A stretch of DNA of 64,000 nt. It comes from Hyphomonadaceae bacterium UBA1933. GTDB taxonomy: Bacteria > Pseudomonadota > Alphaproteobacteria > Caulobacterales > Aquidulcibacteraceae. Below the pieces are notes generated by a model. The model had not been told where the DNA came from. It made no database searches and saw only the letters and a program-made list of their open reading frames with translations. The DNA is taken from the NCBI GenBank assembly GCA_002337085.1, contig DDFH01000007.1, forward strand, positions 310,001 through 374,000, written 5' to 3'. A program made the translations under genes and the position numbers. Positions 59,423 through 64,000 of the stretch are shown here, one piece after another. Numbering within the stretch: position 1 is the first letter of the stretch; each line of letters starts with the position of its first letter.

Positions 59423-61327
59423 CTAATTTCCGTCTTTTGATAACTTTTGACGTTCGTTAATTAGATTTGAGAATTTGTGATACCCTTCTTCTTCGCCCTC
59501 TTCGATAAATCTTTCCAATTCAGAACGTTTTGTTTCGGTAAAAATCGCTTTGAATTCTTCTTCACGAAGCAAGGCATTATGCCAATTTGTTTTAATGGTT
59601 TCAAAATCAACACCCTTTTTAACATAAGGGTTGATAGGAATTTTTTTCATGCCCTCCAGTAACAAAATGGCAGGTTTGTTGTTTAAAGACTGCAGATGGT
59701 GATGTACCGTCTGAAAATCAAGTGTTTCACCATGATTATTAATGTCTAAAATAGCATTTCTCAATGAGTCAAGTGCAGAATCACCAAAATCCAATTCCGC
59801 GAGCGTTTCAATCCCGTATTCAAGCAATTGTGGGCATAAAATTACAGCGACCAAAAGGTCGGTTAAGCTGCGTTTACGCTTTACCATCGCCGTGCGCGAA
59901 TTAACGTTTTGTGGGTTTTGTTTTACGCTTTGCTTCAGCTCTTGTGACGCTTCATAAGAGGTATTTTTTTTATTACGCGAAAATGATGAATTGCGATTAT
60001 TGTTAAAATTTGGTTTGCTTGTATTTTCTTGATTACGGCCTAAAGACTTATCTAATAGGCGTTTTAGCTCAAGATTGACTTCATTTTTAAGGTCTTCATC
60101 GCTAATTTCATTTGCCCTTAACCGCAATGATTTACGCAAAGATGCGCGTGCCTCGGCGCTATCTGTGCCGATGCTTGCCGCCTCGGAATTGAATAAAAAT
60201 TGGGTAAGGCTTTGCGCATCCGCCAGAACTTCAAGCAATTTTGTCTTGCCCTCATTCTTAATTATGTCGTCTGGATCCTGACCATTTGGCAAAATTGCAA
60301 AGCGGAATGACTTAAAAGAATTTATCAGTGGCAAGGCACGATTTAGGGAACGCACCGCCGCATTCTGCCCCGCAGAATCACCATCAAAGCAAAGTATCGG
60401 CATACTGAACATGCGCCAAGCAAGTGTCATTTGCTCTTCGGTTAGCGCGGTTCCAAGTGGGGCAACCGCAGGGATACCCACTTTTTCAAGCGCGATAACA
60501 TCCATATAGCCTTCGGAAATAACCAATGGATGACTTTTAATTAGGCCACGGGCGTTTTTATAACGATATAAATTATTGCCCTTTGAAAATACCGCGCTTT
60601 CGGGGCCATTCAAATATTTGGGCATTCCATCGGGGTCGAGTGTGCGCGCACCAAATGAAATCGCCCGCCCCTTATTATCCTCTATCGCAAACATCACACG
60701 ATTACGAAAATAATCATAGGTTTGCCCATCGTCACCCTTGCGCACCAATCCGGCATCGATAAGATGCTCAAGAGCGAAGCCAAGACCGGTTAGCTTATCA
60801 CGCAAAAAGGTGCGATTATTTGGTGAATAACCCAATGAAAACTGTACCCAATCTTTTTGGTTTAGGCCACGCTTTTGCAGATAATCACGCGCAGACTTAC
60901 CACCTTGGTTTTGTAATTCTTGGGCATAGATTTCGCGCGCTTTATCAAGTGTGGCATAAATTCTTTCAGTTTTATCGATAACTTCTTTGGGAATTACCGC
61001 AGATTTTGGAATTTCCATGCCCGCAAGATGCGCCAATTCCTCAACCGCTTCGTAAAATTCCATGTTTTCGGTATTGATAAGAAAATCAAACGCATTGCCG
61101 GTCGCACCACAACCAAAACAATGGTAAATACCCCTATCCTCAAGGGCGTGAAATGATGGGGTCTTTTCCCCATGAAACGGGCAGCATGCCCACATATCAC
61201 CGCGTGCCGGGTTTGACTTTTTCTTATCCCATGTAACTTTGCGCCCTACTACTGAAGTAATAGAGGTTCTGTTCAGCACTTGGTCTAAAAAAGCGCGCTC
61301 AAAACGGTTGGCAACATTACGGGACAT
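59423..61327 (-). CDS. dnaG: DNA primase DnaG
   Basis: Makes RNA primers for replication (634 aa). The CHC2 zinc finger is formed by C49 (or C48), H52, C70 and C73 in CCPFHGEKTPSFH and YHCFGCGATG. The catalytic TOPRIM domain (about 260-350) contains EGYMDVIAL and DGDSAGQNA. The C-terminal DnaB-binding part ends with NLINERQKLSKDGN and is rather charged. It is followed by rpoD after 85 bases and preceded 14 bases upstream by an ABC permease gene, so the operon may be longer than the usual pair. Confidence 0.97.
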   Translation of the reverse strand: MSRNVANRFERAFLDQVLNRTSITSVVGRKVTWDKKKSNPARGDMWACCPFHGEKTPSFHALEDRGIYHCFGCGATGNAFDFLINTENMEFYEAVEELAHLAGMEIPKSAVIPKEVIDKTERIYATLDKAREIYAQELQNQGGKSARDYLQKRGLNQKDWVQFSLGYSPNNRTFLRDKLTGLGFALEHLIDAGLVRKGDDGQTYDYFRNRVMFAIEDNKGRAISFGARTLDPDGMPKYLNGPESAVFSKGNNLYRYKNARGLIKSHPLVISEGYMDVIALEKVGIPAVAPLGTALTEEQMTLAWRMFSMPILCFDGDSAGQNAAVRSLNRALPLINSFKSFRFAILPNGQDPDDIIKNEGKTKLLEVLADAQSLTQFLFNSEAASIGTDSAEARASLRKSLRLRANEISDEDLKNEVNLELKRLLDKSLGRNQENTSKPNFNNNRNSSFSRNKKNTSYEASQELKQSVKQNPQNVNSRTAMVKRKRSLTDLLVAVILCPQLLEYGIETLAELDFGDSALDSLRNAILDINNHGETLDFQTVHHHLQSLNNKPAILLLEGMKKIPINPYVKKGVDFETIKTNWHNALLREEEFKAIFTETKRSELERFIEEGEEEGYHKFSNLINERQKLSKDGN

Positions 61328-61341
61328 TTAATACCCATATA

Positions 61342-62931
61342 TTAACTTTTGGAAGAATCCAATTGTTTCTCCCATACGGACTTGATTTGGTTCTCTTGCC
61401 CCTCTTTTTCGCCATTTATGCCAAACCAATTAACGATAATTGCAAGTAATGAAACCAAAAGCCCAAACCAGAAATTATACATCGCAACGCCTGCGGCAAC
61501 CGCCCATAACAACACCAAAAGCATTACGAAAATAATGCTTGTTATTGCCCGATCTGGCTTTTGCATCATTTTAGGTCTGCGGGATGGTTTTATATTGGCA
61601 AATTCAATCAAAATCACCGAGAAATTGGCAAATAATGTGAATAACAAAATTATCCCGAATTTTAATATCCCAAGTTTTTGTAACATTACCGAGAGAATTG
61701 CAATCTCAAAAAATGCAGGAAGAAATGCAACCAACCCTTTGAATAAATAGATTTTTGCCATGCTGATGGGGGATGATTTTAACAAATCACGCGCCTCTTC
61801 AACCGATGCCACCATCCAGGCGAGTGTTGATGTCATAATAGCCGTTGCAAAAACCGTAAGCGGTGCAAAAACATATTGCACCACACCCATATCAATATCA
61901 TTTTTTCCAGATAATGTCATGAATATCGGCACAAAGGCCGCAAGCGGAATAACCATTTGCACAATGGTTATTGGATCGCGTGTTAGTGATAATAATTCCT
62001 TACGCAAGATTATAAAATTTGTATTTCGGGAAAACGAAATTTTGTCGCCTTTGCGTTTTACATCTTGTGATAATTCGGTCTGCCCCGCGATATTTGCGAC
62101 ATCTTTGGCAAAGGCATCGCCCATTGAATTCATAATTATCGCAAAAACCGCAATGCCCACAATCATAATCAAAAGCGCATTAAACCAATTCCCCAATAAA
62201 GCATGGCCAAACCAAACCAATATATTATCGGTCGTTGAATAATTGCCATGATAGGCAAATAAATCAGCCAGTTTTCCAGAAGAATGCCCAATGCGGGAAG
62301 CTTGCAGGTAAAATACGCCTGCTGCAATCCCGCCAAAGCCAAGGATTTGCGAAATTTTACGACCTTTTAAAAGACCAAATTTTAGCAATAAAACCCGCGC
62401 GAACATAAAACCAACCCCACCTTCAAAAACCGCCAAGCCAATGGCAACTGGTATAAAGGTGAATAATTCATGACGCACACTTATCGCCGTATTGCCGATA
62501 AACATTGCGCCAAACATCAAAAACATCAGCAAGGTTCGAAATGTGCTTACCAAAATCCGCCCAATGGCAATGTTTTTTGGCTTTAGAGGTGATGATAATA
62601 ATAAATCCAAATCACCACGATCAGAAAAATACATAAAGGCGGTCATAAGGCTCATGAATAAGAGACCTGAAAACAAGCCCAATAGCTTTTTCCCAGCCGC
62701 AAGGTAAAAACCGTAACCAGGCTCAAACCCACTTGTATAAAGCATTTTTACTGATTGACCGGCACCAAAAATGGCAAGCATTATAATGCCAACAAAAAAC
62801 AATCTGCCAATGACCGCCTTTGCGCCACTGTTGTTTTGGCGCATTCTAAATTCGCGCTTTAATTGGTTTAGCGCAAGCCAAAATGCCGAACCAGTTTTTA
62901 ATTTAGGAGTTTTAAAAACTACTCCGGTCAT
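61342..62931 (-). CDS. ABC transporter permease (exporter type)
   Basis: A 529-aa integral membrane protein with about twelve hydrophobic segments and no nucleotide-binding site. It is the membrane part of an ABC exporter of the ABC-2 kind, with LLLSSPLKPKNIAIGRILVS and LLKSSPISMAKIYLFKGLVAF as paired repeats typical of the group. The start overlaps the ATPase gene end (ATGA), so the two are coupled. Substrate unknown; drug, lipid or polysaccharide export are possible. Confidence 0.85.
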   Translation of the reverse strand: MTGVVFKTPKLKTGSAFWLALNQLKREFRMRQNNSGAKAVIGRLFFVGIIMLAIFGAGQSVKMLYTSGFEPGYGFYLAAGKKLLGLFSGLLFMSLMTAFMYFSDRGDLDLLLSSPLKPKNIAIGRILVSTFRTLLMFLMFGAMFIGNTAISVRHELFTFIPVAIGLAVFEGGVGFMFARVLLLKFGLLKGRKISQILGFGGIAAGVFYLQASRIGHSSGKLADLFAYHGNYSTTDNILVWFGHALLGNWFNALLIMIVGIAVFAIIMNSMGDAFAKDVANIAGQTELSQDVKRKGDKISFSRNTNFIILRKELLSLTRDPITIVQMVIPLAAFVPIFMTLSGKNDIDMGVVQYVFAPLTVFATAIMTSTLAWMVASVEEARDLLKSSPISMAKIYLFKGLVAFLPAFFEIAILSVMLQKLGILKFGIILLFTLFANFSVILIEFANIKPSRRPKMMQKPDRAITSIIFVMLLVLLWAVAAGVAMYNFWFGLLVSLLAIIVNWFGINGEKEGQENQIKSVWEKQLDSSKS

Positions 62932-63671
62932 GCTTTTTGCCTATCAATAAGCGTAAGAAAAATATCTTCGAGCGATTTGCCAACCATATTATTTTCTTCG
63001 CGTAATTCGTCCAATGTGCCTTGTGATAGCAATAATCCATTGTGAATTATGCCAATTTTGCGGGCAAGTTTTTCGGCAACTTCAAGCACGTGTGTGGTTA
63101 ATATTATGGTTGCGCCCTCTTTGGTTTTTTCATTCAATAATTCTTTTAAATCGCGGGCAATGGCGGCATCAAGCCCTGAGAAAGGTTCATCCATCAAAAG
63201 TAATTTTGGTTCATGTAGCAAGGCACCACAAATTGCGGTTTTTTGCTTCATTCCCCGTGAAAAACCTTCACATCTTTTGTCTTTAACATCCCATAATTCA
63301 AAACGCTTAAGCAAATCTTCTGCCAAAGATGCCGCACGATTTCCGTCAAGCTTCCAAAGCCCAGCTACAAATTCCAAATATTCAATCGGCGATAATTTGT
63401 CATATAAAAGCGGCTCATCAGGAAGCCACGCCATGATTTTTTTAGCTTGGGTCGGGTTTTCAAGAACATTAATCCCAAAAACCTCAATTGCGCCACTATC
63501 AGGTGCCAAAAGCCCTGAAATCATGCGCATGGTCGTGGTCTTGCCTGCACCATTTGAACCTAAAAACGCATAAAACTCGCCGGCTTCAAGCGAAAGATTT
63601 AGGGAATTAACCGCCTTTTTATCGCCAAAACTTTTGGAAAGACTTTCCACCCTTAATGCGTTTATGCTCAT
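62928..63671 (-). CDS. ABC transporter ATP-binding protein
   Basis: A 247-aa ATPase. Walker A GSNGAGKTT lies at 38-46, the signature FSRGMKQK (a variant of LSGGQ) about 142-149, Walker B LLLMDEPFSGLD and the H-loop TTHVLEVAE. It powers the permease encoded next (4-base overlap). The signature motif FSRGMKQ is typical of ABC-2 exporters such as drug or antimicrobial-peptide export. Its start overlaps the stop of the GtrA-like gene, another ATGA overlap. Confidence 0.95.
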   Translation of the reverse strand: MSINALRVESLSKSFGDKKAVNSLNLSLEAGEFYAFLGSNGAGKTTTMRMISGLLAPDSGAIEVFGINVLENPTQAKKIMAWLPDEPLLYDKLSPIEYLEFVAGLWKLDGNRAASLAEDLLKRFELWDVKDKRCEGFSRGMKQKTAICGALLHEPKLLLMDEPFSGLDAAIARDLKELLNEKTKEGATIILTTHVLEVAEKLARKIGIIHNGLLLSQGTLDELREENNMVGKSLEDIFLTLIDRQKA

Positions 63672-64000
63672 TTTTTGAATGCCCAGAATTTTAATGCCAA
63701 CATAGACAATATTGATGTTAAACCAATCACCAAAATTGCCCCCAATTTATTATCAATATGAAATATTGGGAAGATAATGGTCGAAATTGTAAAATTAATC
63801 CCTAATGCGACCAATTGGGTGGCGAAATATTTGGGAAATGCCTGCACATGGTCTGCATCAGAGCGGAAAGTGAAACTACGTTGTAAAAGATATACTGGTA
63901 CAATCAATAAGGCGTGGCATGTAACCGTGATTATCGGTTTATAGAGATTGGGAAAAGCATTTAAACCCCATTGCACCATGAAATAATTGACAACAGCACC
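63668..64000 (-). CDS. GtrA-like membrane protein (partial, runs off the window)
   Basis: The frame is open to the window end, giving at least 110 residues and no in-window start that must be real; an internal ATG sits at 63979. Four hydrophobic helices and the pattern GAVVNYF-MVQWGL, QRSFTFRS and LKFWAFKK match GtrA family proteins, which flip lipid-linked sugars (undecaprenyl-phosphate glucose) or help polysaccharide modification. It is coupled by ATGA to the ABC exporter, so both may serve an envelope glycan (inference). Confidence 0.85.
   Translation of the reverse strand, partial: GAVVNYFMVQWGLNAFPNLYKPIITVTCHALLIVPVYLLQRSFTFRSDADHVQAFPKYFATQLVALGINFTISTIIFPIFHIDNKLGAILVIGLTSILSMLALKFWAFKK

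Noticed and set aside
1..64000. CRISPR arrays, prophage, integrase or IS transposase
   Set aside because: No repeat-spacer array, integrase or transposase frame was seen; the repeats found are short hairpin elements and one 52-bp tandem array.

Overview
The window comes from an AT-rich alphaproteobacterial chromosome. The lineage signs are the divergent alphaproteobacterial type of histidyl-tRNA synthetase next to hisZ/hisG, a ZapA + DUF4164-like pair, dnaG-rpoD without rpsU, a YjhX/UPF0386 protein, an Anbu proteasome-like operon, and a TonB receptor of the kind seen in Caulobacterales, Maricaulales and Sphingomonadales. The family cannot be fixed from this window. No phage, integrase, IS transposase, CRISPR array or rRNA operon was seen. 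One tRNA (CAU anticodon) is present.

Layout. 1-5.6 kb: partial membrane protein, TrmJ-like methyltransferase, acyltransferase, queE and queC (7-deazaguanine pathway), tRNA-Met, Lrp/AsnC regulator, YjhX. 5.9-18.4 kb: rmuC and recQ (DNA repair), a second Lrp regulator, then soluble and secreted hydrolases (dienelactone hydrolase, cupin, S15 ester hydrolase, M20 amidohydrolase), a VWA protein and a GlcD/D2HGDH-like oxidase. 18.5-24.2 kb: a minus-strand operon of ATP-grasp, alpha-E, transglutaminase and Anbu protease, with a secreted amidase 18 bp further on. 24.3-29.6 kb: ArsR/SDR divergent pair, zapA, and the overlapping hisS-hisZ-hisG genes. 29.9-36.6 kb: OmpA-like protein, peptide-binding lipoprotein, carA, CmpX-like channel, MltB-like transglycosylase.

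37-46 kb holds the two most distinctive loci. One is a compact potassium locus: an unannotated 31-aa membrane peptide, kup, a KdpD lacking its cytoplasmic N-terminal sensor domain, and kdpE, with 20-bp-spaced direct repeats upstream. The other is a secreted cyanophycinase-isoaspartyl peptidase fusion divergent from a large TonB-dependent receptor, with panD just beyond. 46.6-57 kb: secreted proteins, metZ-type sulfhydrylase, SDR/AraC pair, VTT membrane protein, leuA and small genes. 57.4-64 kb: rpoD, dnaG, and an ABC exporter with a GtrA-like protein, all on the minus strand.

Between genes there is unexpected structure. The 3' ends of queC and the ompA-like gene are each present twice, the copies offset by 152 and 218 bp, and the second insert carries 52-bp hairpin tandem repeats. 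Two more genes have short stop-codon-spanning duplications. A family of dispersed hairpins shows compensatory base changes. The genome reads as a secretory, peptide-using aquatic heterotroph (inference).
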